Positions 7,912 to 15,560 of a stretch of 64,000 nucleotides of DNA are shown piece by piece. Numbering within the stretch: the stretch's first letter is position 1; every line of letters begins with the position of its first letter. Source of the DNA: Fluviirhizobium alvei (GTDB lineage: Bacteria > Pseudomonadota > Alphaproteobacteria > Rhizobiales > Rhizobiaceae); the NCBI RefSeq assembly GCF_030551875.1, contig NZ_JAUOZU010000007.1, positions 496,001 to 560,000 on the forward strand. Reading direction: 5' to 3'. The position numbers and the translations under genes were made by a program. The notes under the pieces are model-generated. The model made no database searches and was not told where the DNA came from. It was given only the letters and a program-made list of their open reading frames with translations.

Positions 7912-7921
7912 TCAGGAACAC

Positions 7922-8058
7922 CCCCGGCGAATGCCGGCAGGACTACATGGATAGAGCGCTTCTGCAATTGCAGGAGAGGTCGGATGATCGAACCATCCCG
8001 GTTCCGGTAACGGAACGCGTAGCTCAGGAAAATGTCTTGCCACCCGTTGTCGCCGGGG
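7922..8058 (+). ncRNA. Y-RNA-like permuted tRNA mimic, unit 5 (degenerate D-arm, extra hairpin)
   Basis: The terminal stem pairs CCCCGGCGA (7922-7930) with TCGCCGGGG (8050-8058). The inner helix is GGCAGGAC (7936-7943)/GTCTTGCC (8034-8041), followed by ACTACA. An additional hairpin CTTCTGC-AATT-GCAGGAG (7959-7976) sits where a variable arm would be. The T-arm GGATG-ATCGAAC-CATCC (7982-7998) has A in place of T54. An acceptor-like stem GTTCC/GGAAC (8001-8016) follows. GCTC of the D-stem is present (8022-8025) but its GAGC partner is missing. This is the most diverged copy, nearest rtcB. Confidence 0.78.
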
Positions 8059-8108
8059 TCGAAGAGATTTGAAACAATACGAGAAGGACTGCAGTAGCAG
8101 AAAAGAAA

Positions 8109-9530
8109 ATGATCGAGATAGTGAGCGGACAGGATTTGATCAATGCCGGCATGAGCCAGGGCAAGTGGTTTCGCCATGCCCTTGTGGCGGCCAACAAGGT
8201 GCTGGAGCAAGGCGGCTCGATGGCCGATGCGCTGGCGACGGCGCGCACATTCGCGCCGGGTCCGACCTTGCCGCTGAAGCTGGAAAACGACGTGGAAATC
8301 CACATGAACATTCGCGCCGAAGACGAATTCGAACGGGACAACGTCGAAAAGGTCAATGCGACCATGCGGGCACTGGCACGCACGCCGGTGGTCAAGGCCG
8401 CAGCGATCATGCCCGACGCCTGCCCTTCGGGTCCGGTCGGCACGATCCCCGTTGGCGGCGTCGTCGCATCCGAAGCGATCCATCCAGGCATGCACTCGGC
8501 AGACATCTGCTGCTCGATGGCGATTTCGATCTTTCCGGGCGTGGCACCGAAGGACCTTCTGGATGCCGTCCATGGCGTGACGCATTTCGGCCCGGGTGGT
8601 CGTCCGCGTGGTGCCCAGATCAGGCCGTCGGACGCGACGCTTTCGGCCTTTCGCGAGAACCCGTTCCTGACGGACGTCATTGCCGTGGCTATCGAGCATT
8701 TCGCCACCCAGGGCGATGGCAACCATTTTGCCTATGTTGGCCAGATGAAATCGACCGGTGAGGCCGCGCTTGTGACCCACCATGGATCGCGGGCACCTGG
8801 CGCGCGCCTCTACGACAAGGGCATGAAGACCGCCAATCGCTACCGCGAGCAGCTTTCGCCGGAAACGCTGAAGGACAATGCCTGGATTCCGGCCGACACC
8901 GAAGATGGTGAGGCCTATTGGGCGGCGCTCCAGGCAATCCGCCAGTGGACGAAGGAGAACCATCTGGCCATCCACGACATGGCGGCGGAAAAGCTGTCCG
9001 CCAAGGTCGCCGATCGCTTCTGGAACGAACATAATTTCGTGTTCCGGAAGTCCGACGGGCTCTTCTATCACGGCAAGGGTGCGACACCGGCCTTCGATGG
9101 CTGGGCGGAGGATGCGACGGACCTGACGCTCATACCGCTCAACATGGCGGAACCGATCCTGATTGCGCGTGGATCGAATGCCGCAAACGGACTTGGCTTT
9201 TCGCCGCACGGCGCCGGGCGCAACTTCTCGCGGACGAGCCATATCCGTCGGCTGGGTGAAGAACATGGTGCCGACAGCCGTGGATTGAGCCCGAACAACA
9301 TTGCCGCGATCATGGCGAAGGAAACGGAAGGATTGGATGTCCGGTTCTTCTCCAATGCACCCGACGTCTCGGAACTGCCGAGCGCCTACAAGAATGCCGC
9401 CAATGTGCGGGCACAGATCGAGCATTACGGCCTTGCCGAAGTGGTCGATGAAGTGATCCCCTATGGCTGCATCATGGCCGGCGACTGGCAGAAGGACGCG
9501 CCCTGGAGAAAGAAGAAAGTCCGCGCATGA
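8109..9530 (+). CDS. rtcB: RNA ligase RtcB
   Basis: Mn2+/GTP-dependent ligase joining RNA 2',3'-cyclic-phosphate or 3'-phosphate ends to 5'-OH ends. Motifs in the 473-residue protein: metal-site segment HPGMHSADICCSMA (125-138, replacing the commoner GVDIGCGM form), GDGNHF, HHGSRAPGARLYDKG, HNFVF, HGKGATPA, the SPHGAGR segment whose His (H367) should be guanylylated, and the C-terminal IPYGCIMAGD. The variant metal site suggests a divergent RtcB subgroup. It is the last gene of the rsr-array operon and is followed by a strong terminator. No rtcA (RNA cyclase) accompanies it. The start lacks a strong ribosome site; GAGAAGGA lies about 20 nt upstream. Confidence 0.92.
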   Translation: MIEIVSGQDLINAGMSQGKWFRHALVAANKVLEQGGSMADALATARTFAPGPTLPLKLENDVEIHMNIRAEDEFERDNVEKVNATMRALARTPVVKAAAIMPDACPSGPVGTIPVGGVVASEAIHPGMHSADICCSMAISIFPGVAPKDLLDAVHGVTHFGPGGRPRGAQIRPSDATLSAFRENPFLTDVIAVAIEHFATQGDGNHFAYVGQMKSTGEAALVTHHGSRAPGARLYDKGMKTANRYREQLSPETLKDNAWIPADTEDGEAYWAALQAIRQWTKENHLAIHDMAAEKLSAKVADRFWNEHNFVFRKSDGLFYHGKGATPAFDGWAEDATDLTLIPLNMAEPILIARGSNAANGLGFSPHGAGRNFSRTSHIRRLGEEHGADSRGLSPNNIAAIMAKETEGLDVRFFSNAPDVSELPSAYKNAANVRAQIEHYGLAEVVDEVIPYGCIMAGDWQKDAPWRKKKVRA

Positions 9531-9536
9531 AAGCGC

Positions 9537-9567
9537 AACAGGCGGCAGGGCTCCCCTGCCGCCTGTT
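9537..9567. terminator. Strong intrinsic terminator after rtcB
   Basis: AACAGGCGGCAGGG (9537-9550) pairs perfectly over 14 bp with CCCTGCCGCCTGTT (9554-9567) around loop CTC. It ends the rtcR-controlled operon and may also serve the convergent oxygenase gene. Confidence 0.85.
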
Positions 9568-9601
9568 TGGTCGTCCCGACCCGAACACGCGGGATCGGGT
9601 T

Positions 9602-10657
9602 TTAGACAACAGTAGCTGCATCCTTCTGCTGTTCGGCATAGCTCGCAAAGGTCGCGGTGAAGCGGCCATTGACATAGTCACCCGAGCTGATCGGCGGATA
9701 TTTTGCCGGATGATCTTCATCGACGCAGCTCGGCAGCACTTCGACGATCGTGTCGTAGTTCGGCCCGAAGAAGAACGGGATCGAATAACGCTCCTTGCCG
9801 GACCGGTTGATGGCACGGTGAACTGTCGAGGCGAACAGGTCATTGGTCCAGCGCGCCATCTGGTCGCCGACATTGACGACGAAGCAATCTTCCATCGGAT
9901 CGGCCGCAATCCATTCGCCAGCGGCGTTGAGCACCTGTAGCGCGGGAATGCCCATCTGCTGCGCAAGAATGGTGAAGCATTCATAGTCGGAATGGGCACC
10001 GATGCCGATCTGGCGTTCGTCGATCTCGCCGAATTGCGGCGGATAGTGCAGCACCCGGAGGGTAGCCAGAGGCTTCGTCACCATGGCATCGAAATAGGTT
10101 TCCTCAAGCCCGAGCGCTAGCGCGAAAGCATGCAGGAGGTGATGGCTGAGCTTGATCATTTCGGCATGGTAGGATTCGAGCGCCTTGCGGAAGGACGGGC
10201 GGTCTTCCGGCCACTGGTTGGGGCCGTAGAGCACTTTCCCGGCCAGAACATCGGGATCATCGGCCGGCACATCGAGCGCGATATCGAAGGATTCATGCAG
10301 GTCGCCACGGGCGGTAGGATCGGTATTCTCCTCAAGCATGGCGGCATAGCCGCGCAGGTTGGACGATTTGGAGACATGGTTCTTCATCTTCGCCTCATCA
10401 GGCTGGGCGAAGAACTGCTCAGCTTCGGCAAAGGCCGCCGCCAGCGCCTCCTTGGGAAAATGGTGGTTCTTGATATAGAGAAAGCCCACCTGCGTGCAGG
10501 CATGGCGCAGGCTCTCCGCCAACGCGGCCTTGGCATCCGCATCGCCGCTGAACATGGGCTCCAGATCGATGACCGGGATCTGGTCGAAAGGGACCCTCAC
10601 CGGATCCAGGCCGGACTTGATCAGACGTGCACCGTTTCCTGTCGGCAATTCTTTCAT
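9602..10657 (-). CDS. 2-oxoglutarate/Fe(II)-dependent dioxygenase, isopenicillin-N-synthase family
   Basis: Cytoplasmic non-haem iron oxygenase of 351 residues. It has an N-terminal DIOX_N-like region (about 25-140: VIDLEPMFSG..., GFLYIKNHHFP) and a C-terminal jelly-roll. The iron facial triad is HSDYE plus the distal His of STVHRAINRS, and the 2OG-binding Arg-x-Ser is ERYSIPFF. The substrate is unknown. The ATG overlaps the upstream lysR stop by four bases (ATGA, 10654-10657), so the two form a coupled operon in which the regulator is translated first. Confidence 0.88.
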   Translation of the reverse strand: MKELPTGNGARLIKSGLDPVRVPFDQIPVIDLEPMFSGDADAKAALAESLRHACTQVGFLYIKNHHFPKEALAAAFAEAEQFFAQPDEAKMKNHVSKSSNLRGYAAMLEENTDPTARGDLHESFDIALDVPADDPDVLAGKVLYGPNQWPEDRPSFRKALESYHAEMIKLSHHLLHAFALALGLEETYFDAMVTKPLATLRVLHYPPQFGEIDERQIGIGAHSDYECFTILAQQMGIPALQVLNAAGEWIAADPMEDCFVVNVGDQMARWTNDLFASTVHRAINRSGKERYSIPFFFGPNYDTIVEVLPSCVDEDHPAKYPPISSGDYVNGRFTATFASYAEQQKDAATVV

Positions 10658-11625
10658 TGCTGTTCTCCTCTTTGGTTATTGTCGGTGGGATTGAAGATGG
10701 TTTCGACGTAATAGCGCGGGCCGTTGAACACATAGCTCGGCGAGAAATAGTCGCGGCAGAACTCGATGAAGGCGCCCATGCGCCGCGACATCGCACTTGG
10801 TCGCATCACGCGCAGGGTCACGCATTGCTGCGCCGAGGTCCAACCTGGCAGAACGGGAACGAGATCGCCGCGCCCGCATTCGATCTGGGTGAAGAAGGAT
10901 GGCAGATAGGCTATGCCCTCGCCTGCGACCGCGAAGTATTTCACCGTCCAGTATTCGTTGGCGAAGAGATCGCAACGCGGCAGCACTGACACCGTTTCGG
11001 CATCCTTCTGCAACAGCCAGGGCAACGGGCCAGAGGGCTGGCGGAACATCACGGCCTGGTGATTGTCGAGATCGTCGGGCGTCTCTGGAACGCCCATCCT
11101 GGCGAGGTAGTCGCGGCTTGCATAAAGGCAGAAGCAATCGGTCCAGAGCTGTTCGGCTCCGCCCTGGGCGGCATTGCCATCGTCCCAGGAAATAATCGCA
11201 TCCATCATCTCCTGCCGTTCGGGCAGATAGAGCGTATGCGGCGAAAAGAAACTGAGATCGAGCTGGACCTTCGGATAGCGGCGCCGGAAGGCATAAAGCA
11301 TCTGCGAATAGAAAGCCGTGCCGAATTCGCCGGTCGCGCCGATCCTCAGCATGCCGGCCGCATCATCGAGCGTTTCAGCAACCGCCATGCGGGCCGCCTC
11401 GCATCGGCCGAGAATATCCGCCGCATGGATGCGTAACGTCTGGCCGGCTTCGGTCAGGACGAGCGCCCGTCCCTCGCGCAGGAACAGGCTTGTGCTCAAC
11501 TCGCCCTCAAGTTGCTTCAAACGCAGACTGAGCGTCGATTTCGGCAACCCGTAGAGTTTGGCGGCGGCCGACATCGACCGAAGTTCGGCGATTTTCAGAA
11601 ATGCGTCCAGTGCATCGACGTCCAT
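10654..11625 (-). CDS. LysR family transcriptional regulator
   Basis: A 323-residue protein starting MDVDALDAFLKIAELRSMSA. The N-terminal winged helix-turn-helix includes SMSAAAKLYGLPKSTLSLRL (about 17-36), followed by a LysR effector domain (about 90-300). I choose the ATG at 11625 because the helix-turn-helix then lies at the normal distance from the N-terminus; open frame continues upstream to 11775 but looks non-coding. It is cotranscribed with the 2OG oxygenase and divergent from the BMP-type importer, so either could be its target. Confidence 0.87.
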   Translation of the reverse strand: MDVDALDAFLKIAELRSMSAAAKLYGLPKSTLSLRLKQLEGELSTSLFLREGRALVLTEAGQTLRIHAADILGRCEAARMAVAETLDDAAGMLRIGATGEFGTAFYSQMLYAFRRRYPKVQLDLSFFSPHTLYLPERQEMMDAIISWDDGNAAQGGAEQLWTDCFCLYASRDYLARMGVPETPDDLDNHQAVMFRQPSGPLPWLLQKDAETVSVLPRCDLFANEYWTVKYFAVAGEGIAYLPSFFTQIECGRGDLVPVLPGWTSAQQCVTLRVMRPSAMSRRMGAFIEFCRDYFSPSYVFNGPRYYVETIFNPTDNNQRGEQQ

Positions 11626-11631
11626 TGTTTC

Positions 11632-11647
11632 GTCCACAATTCTGGAC
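11632..11647. promoter_or_regulatory. Inverted repeat GTCCA-N6-TGGAC, candidate LysR operator
   Basis: A perfect 5-bp dyad lies 6 bp upstream of the lysR start codon, in the 218-bp divergent region with the importer operon. The location suits autoregulation; the short arms keep confidence low. The rest of the gap to 11843 is AT-rich promoter-like DNA. Confidence 0.35.
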
Positions 11648-11843
11648 AATATGCCCAAAAATTGACCATGATTAATTATGTTGCATGAACGACGGTAATC
11701 GGCTTTAATGCACCGCACAAGAGTTAGGAATGAAAATTCCGCACCGCATGAACCAATTTCGCCAGCGCAGGCCACAAGCTCGCACGGAGCGGAGACCTGT
11801 GACGAAATTTCAGAAATAGCCTAATAAAAACAAGGGAACAGAC

Positions 11844-12965
11844 ATGATGACGACTTTCACCTCTCGGGGCAGCGCCGGCTGTCTCAGCGCCGCAGCCCTG
11901 ATTGCCGGTCTGGCTTTCAGCACCGAAGGCGCATTTGCCTTTAGCCTGAAAAGCGAACCCAAAGTCGCCTTCATCTACGCCGCATCCGTCAATGACGGCG
12001 GCTGGAACGAAGCCATCGACAAGGGACGCAAGGCCGTCGAGGAGCAACTGGGACTGACGGTGGCGGTAACAGAAAACATTCCGGAGGACGCGACCAAGCT
12101 CCGGGCCGCGATCGACCTCTATGTGAAGCGTGGATTCAACATTATCGTCGGTACAACCTATGGTTACTCCGCCCCCATCGCGGATGCCGCCAAAGCCTAT
12201 CCCGACGTCGCCTTCCTCAATGCGTCCGGCACGACCAACGGCCCGAACCTCGAAAGTTTCTATGCCCGCACCTATCAGGGCTGGTATCTGGCGGGAATCG
12301 CCGCTGCCGATGCCACGAAAAGCAAGAAGATCGGCATGCTCGCAGGCTTCCCGGTCGGTGTCGTGAACTGGGATATCAATGCCTTCGCGCAAGGCGCGCG
12401 CTCCGTGGATCCGTCGATCGAGACGGTCGCGGTCTTCACCAATTCCTGGTGGGACCCGGTCAAGGAAGGGCAGGTTTCGGAAGCCATTCTCGACCAGAAG
12501 GCCGATGTGGTCGCAACCGATCTGAGTGCGGCATCGGCGCTGGACGCTGCCGAAAAACGCGGCGCCAAATCCTTCGGCTATCAGATCGACATGAGTGCTG
12601 CCGCACCCAAGGGCATCCAGACCTCGGTCATTTTCCAGTGGGATCGCTACCTCGTCCCGACCATCAAGGAAATCACCGAAGGCAAGTGGACGCCAGAGGA
12701 ATATGGCGCCTTCGAAGGTCTTGAAAGCGGCGTCGTGGACCTCGCCCCCTTCGGGCCAAGTGTATCAGCCGAAACCAAAGCCAAGATCGAAGCGGCCCGC
12801 AAGGCGATGATCGAAGGAAAACTCGATCCGTTCCAAGGCCCGCTGAAGAAGCAGGACGGCACGCTTGTGGTCAAGGCGGGCGAGAAAGTGGATGATGGCG
12901 CGCTCTGGAACATGGACTATTTCGTCGAAGGCGTGACCGGCACCATGCCTGCCGCGGCCCAATGA
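11844..12965 (+). CDS. BMP/PnrA-family ABC importer substrate-binding protein
   Basis: Periplasmic binding protein of 373 residues. The signal peptide spans about residues 1-32 and ends ...AFAFS. The Bmp domain is recognisable from VAFIYAASVNDGGWNEA, GTTYGYSAPI, YQGWYLAGIAA and IGMLAGFPV. Characterised members bind purine nucleosides or related molecules; the ligand here is unproven. AAGGGA sits 6 nt before the ATG. The stop overlaps the start of the ATPase gene by four bases, giving a four-gene importer operon: SBP, ATPase, permease, permease. Confidence 0.92.
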   Translation: MMTTFTSRGSAGCLSAAALIAGLAFSTEGAFAFSLKSEPKVAFIYAASVNDGGWNEAIDKGRKAVEEQLGLTVAVTENIPEDATKLRAAIDLYVKRGFNIIVGTTYGYSAPIADAAKAYPDVAFLNASGTTNGPNLESFYARTYQGWYLAGIAAADATKSKKIGMLAGFPVGVVNWDINAFAQGARSVDPSIETVAVFTNSWWDPVKEGQVSEAILDQKADVVATDLSAASALDAAEKRGAKSFGYQIDMSAAAPKGIQTSVIFQWDRYLVPTIKEITEGKWTPEEYGAFEGLESGVVDLAPFGPSVSAETKAKIEAARKAMIEGKLDPFQGPLKKQDGTLVVKAGEKVDDGALWNMDYFVEGVTGTMPAAAQ

Positions 12966-14485
12966 CGCCAGGCCTTCCGCACAAACTGCCGCCGGGAACA
13001 CCTTGCGCCTTGGAAATGCTTGGCATTGCCAAGGCGTTTGACGGCAAGCCGGCGCTACACCATGCCGGCTTCACGCTGTCCTGGGGCGAAGTTCATGCCC
13101 TTGTCGGTGAAAATGGTGCCGGCAAGTCGACGCTGATGAATATTGCGGCCGGCATCTATGCTCCCGATGCCGGCCAACAGCGTCTCGACGGCATTGCCTA
13201 TACGCCAAACTCGCCCGCAGACGCGGCCCGTGCCGGTATCGGCATGGTCCATCAGCACTTTCGCCTGGTCGAGAGTTTCACGGTGGCCGAAAATGCCTTG
13301 CTCACGCTCGGCGCGCAGGCGCGGTCGCTCAAAGAGGCCTCCATGCTCCTGCGGCAGAAAGCCGAAGCGGTAGGACTAACGATCGATCCCGCCCGCAAGG
13401 TATCGACGCTTTCGATCGCCGAGCGCCAGCGCGCCGAGATCCTGAAGGTGCTGCTCCTGGGCGCCCGTATCCTCATCCTCGACGAGCCGACGGCAGTGCT
13501 GACGGAAGAGGAATCCCGCGCCTTGCTGGAATTCACCCGCCGCCTCGCCGATCAGGGTTTGGCCGTCGTGTTGATTACGCACAAGCTGAAGGAAGTCGCC
13601 GACTTCTCGCACAAGATCACCATCATGCGTCATGGACAAACGGTCCTGGCATCCGCGCCGATGGCAGAGGTTCAGGAAGCGGAGATCGGAACATTGATCG
13701 TCGGTGAAACCGTTACGGCAAGTGAACGACCCGCAAGTCAACCGGGTGACATCCGCCTTGCGGTCAAGGATCTGCGTTTTTCCGGGCAGAAATCGCGTGA
13801 GGGTGTGAGCCTTGAATTGCGAGCGGGCGAAGTGCTCGGCCTCGCGGGCGTCGGCGGCAACGGACAGGAAGAGCTGGTCGCCTGCCTTTCCGGCGGACTG
13901 AAGCCGGTTTCCGGAACCATCACCATCGCTGGCGAGCGGATCGACGATCTGCCACCAAAGGCGCGACGCGCGATGGGGCTTCGCCTGATCCCGGCCGACC
14001 GTTTCGCCGGAGGCTTGATCCGGGAAATGACGGTGGCGGAAAATCTGGTCATGACGGAGATTGCGCGCGAGGTTCCAGGCCGCCTTCGCCTGCTTGATCG
14101 CAAGAAAATGACTGAGAACGCCAGACAGGCGATCACGCATTTCGATATCCGGGGCGCAGCACCAGACCGCCGCACGGAGCTTCTGTCCGGCGGCAACGCC
14201 CAGAAAGTTCTGCTCGCGCGCGAGCTCGATCCCGGCATGAAGATCCTCATTGCCCACTCGCCTTCGCGCGGGCTTGACGTCAAGGCGAGCGCCTTCGTGC
14301 GCAGCGCCATTGCCAAAGCCGTGGAACAGGGGGCCGCGTGCCTGCTCATCAGTGAAGACCTGCAGGAAATTCTCGCGCTATCGCATCGGGTTGCGATTAT
14401 CAACGGCGGCGCCATTGCCGGTGAGAGAGCGATTGCCGATGTAACCCTCGACTGGATCGGAGGCCTGCTGGCCGGTCATGCTTAA
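12962..14485 (+). CDS. Double-domain ABC ATPase of the BMP/nucleoside-type importer
   Basis: A 507-residue protein with two ABC cassettes. The first has Walker A GENGAGKST (about 52-60), signature LSIAERQRAEI and Walker B ILILDEPTAVL. The second has a degenerate Walker A (GVGGNGQEEL), signature LLSGGNAQKVLLARE and a degenerate Walker B region (ILIAHSPSRGLD), so only the first half is expected to be fully hydrolytic, as is common for sugar and nucleoside importers. The start overlaps the SBP stop (ATGA), and the end overlaps the first permease by 8 bp, indicating coupled translation. Confidence 0.93.
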   Translation: MTPGLPHKLPPGTPCALEMLGIAKAFDGKPALHHAGFTLSWGEVHALVGENGAGKSTLMNIAAGIYAPDAGQQRLDGIAYTPNSPADAARAGIGMVHQHFRLVESFTVAENALLTLGAQARSLKEASMLLRQKAEAVGLTIDPARKVSTLSIAERQRAEILKVLLLGARILILDEPTAVLTEEESRALLEFTRRLADQGLAVVLITHKLKEVADFSHKITIMRHGQTVLASAPMAEVQEAEIGTLIVGETVTASERPASQPGDIRLAVKDLRFSGQKSREGVSLELRAGEVLGLAGVGGNGQEELVACLSGGLKPVSGTITIAGERIDDLPPKARRAMGLRLIPADRFAGGLIREMTVAENLVMTEIAREVPGRLRLLDRKKMTENARQAITHFDIRGAAPDRRTELLSGGNAQKVLLARELDPGMKILIAHSPSRGLDVKASAFVRSAIAKAVEQGAACLLISEDLQEILALSHRVAIINGGAIAGERAIADVTLDWIGGLLAGHA

Positions 14486-15560
14486 TACTGCTTTTCTCAT
14501 TCGCCGACAGGATCCGGGCGCATGGCGCACCGCTCTTGGTTATGGGTTCGGGCTGCTCATCGGCCTTGGCCTTTCGGCTGCCATTCTGGTTTGGGTCGGT
14601 GTTCCGCCAGCCGATCTGCTGCAGGAATTCGTGATCCAGACCTTCATGACCAGCGATGGGCTGGCCCAGACCCTGACAGCCTCCGCACCCCTGATCCTTG
14701 TCGGGCTGGCATCGGCCATTGCCATGCGCATCCGCTTCTGGAACATCGGCATCGAGGGGCAGATGTGGATGGGAGCGATTGCGGCGACCTGGGTGGCGCT
14801 ACACCATGTCGGCCCCGAAGCCCTGCGCCTGCCGCTTGGGCTCATCGCCGCATTCTGTGCCGGGGCACTCTTCATCTGGCCATGGATGTGGATGAAGGCA
14901 CGCTTTGGCGTCAACGAGGTGATCACCACGCTGCTGTCTGCCAACATTGCCTTCCTGCTCGTGCAGCATCTGCTATTTGGTCTCTGGCGCGATCCGGCCA
15001 ACGGCTTTCCGATCACGGTGGAGTTTCCCCCAGCCAGCCAGTTTTCCACGCTCGGCTGGGGGCAGATCCATACCGGTCTCGTGCTTGCCCTGATCATTGC
15101 CGTCATTCTTTATGTTCTTCTCGAGCGATCGCCGCTTGGCTATATCGCCAATGCCATCGGCTTTAACCGCCGCACGGCCATCCAGACCGGCCTACCGGTC
15201 GCCGCCGTTTCCATGATCGTGACATTGTCGTCGGGCGGCCTTGCCGGCTTGGCCGGCGCAGTCATCCTTTCGGGAACCGAGCATCGGCTCAGCCAGGCGC
15301 TGAGTTCCGGCTATCTGTTCAGCGCCATCGTCATCGCCTATCTCGCCCGTTCACGCCCCTTCTGGGTCGTCTTCGTCGCGCTGGCGCTCGCCGCCGTCTA
15401 TACGGCCGGCAATGTGCTGAAGGTGTTTTACGGCGTCTCCGAAGCCGTCATCGTGCTGGCGCAGGGCACGGTACTGATGTCGGTCCTGACGGCCAATTTC
15501 TTCAGCACCTACGTGATCCATTTTCCTGACAGGACGCAACGCGACGGGGAACCAACATGA
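14478..15560 (+). CDS. ABC importer permease 1 (BPD_transp_2 family)
   Basis: A 360-residue inner-membrane permease with about nine hydrophobic segments; the first is near residues 20-42 (LGYGFGLLIGLGLSAAILVW). MRIRFWNIGIEGQMWMGA and FGVNEVITTLLSANI are characteristic of the larger permease of nucleoside/BMP importers. It overlaps the ATPase gene by 8 bp and the next permease by 4 bp. Confidence 0.92.
   Translation: MLNTAFLIRRQDPGAWRTALGYGFGLLIGLGLSAAILVWVGVPPADLLQEFVIQTFMTSDGLAQTLTASAPLILVGLASAIAMRIRFWNIGIEGQMWMGAIAATWVALHHVGPEALRLPLGLIAAFCAGALFIWPWMWMKARFGVNEVITTLLSANIAFLLVQHLLFGLWRDPANGFPITVEFPPASQFSTLGWGQIHTGLVLALIIAVILYVLLERSPLGYIANAIGFNRRTAIQTGLPVAAVSMIVTLSSGGLAGLAGAVILSGTEHRLSQALSSGYLFSAIVIAYLARSRPFWVVFVALALAAVYTAGNVLKVFYGVSEAVIVLAQGTVLMSVLTANFFSTYVIHFPDRTQRDGEPT

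Noticed and set aside
7211-7921. Short open frames crossing the Y-RNA array on both strands
   Set aside because: They read through conserved RNA helices, have no ribosome sites, and show no recognisable protein features.
7290-8108. Array as a CRISPR locus or as a string of tRNA pseudogenes
   Set aside because: Repeats are long, unequal and structured, with no constant repeat/spacer pattern and no cas genes. Pseudogene decay would not keep compensatory base pairs or the invariant CGAATGC and ACTACA.
7767-9425. 552-codon open frame antisense to rtcB
   Set aside because: His/Arg-rich composition typical of the complement of a high-GC gene; rtcB on the other strand has full family motifs.
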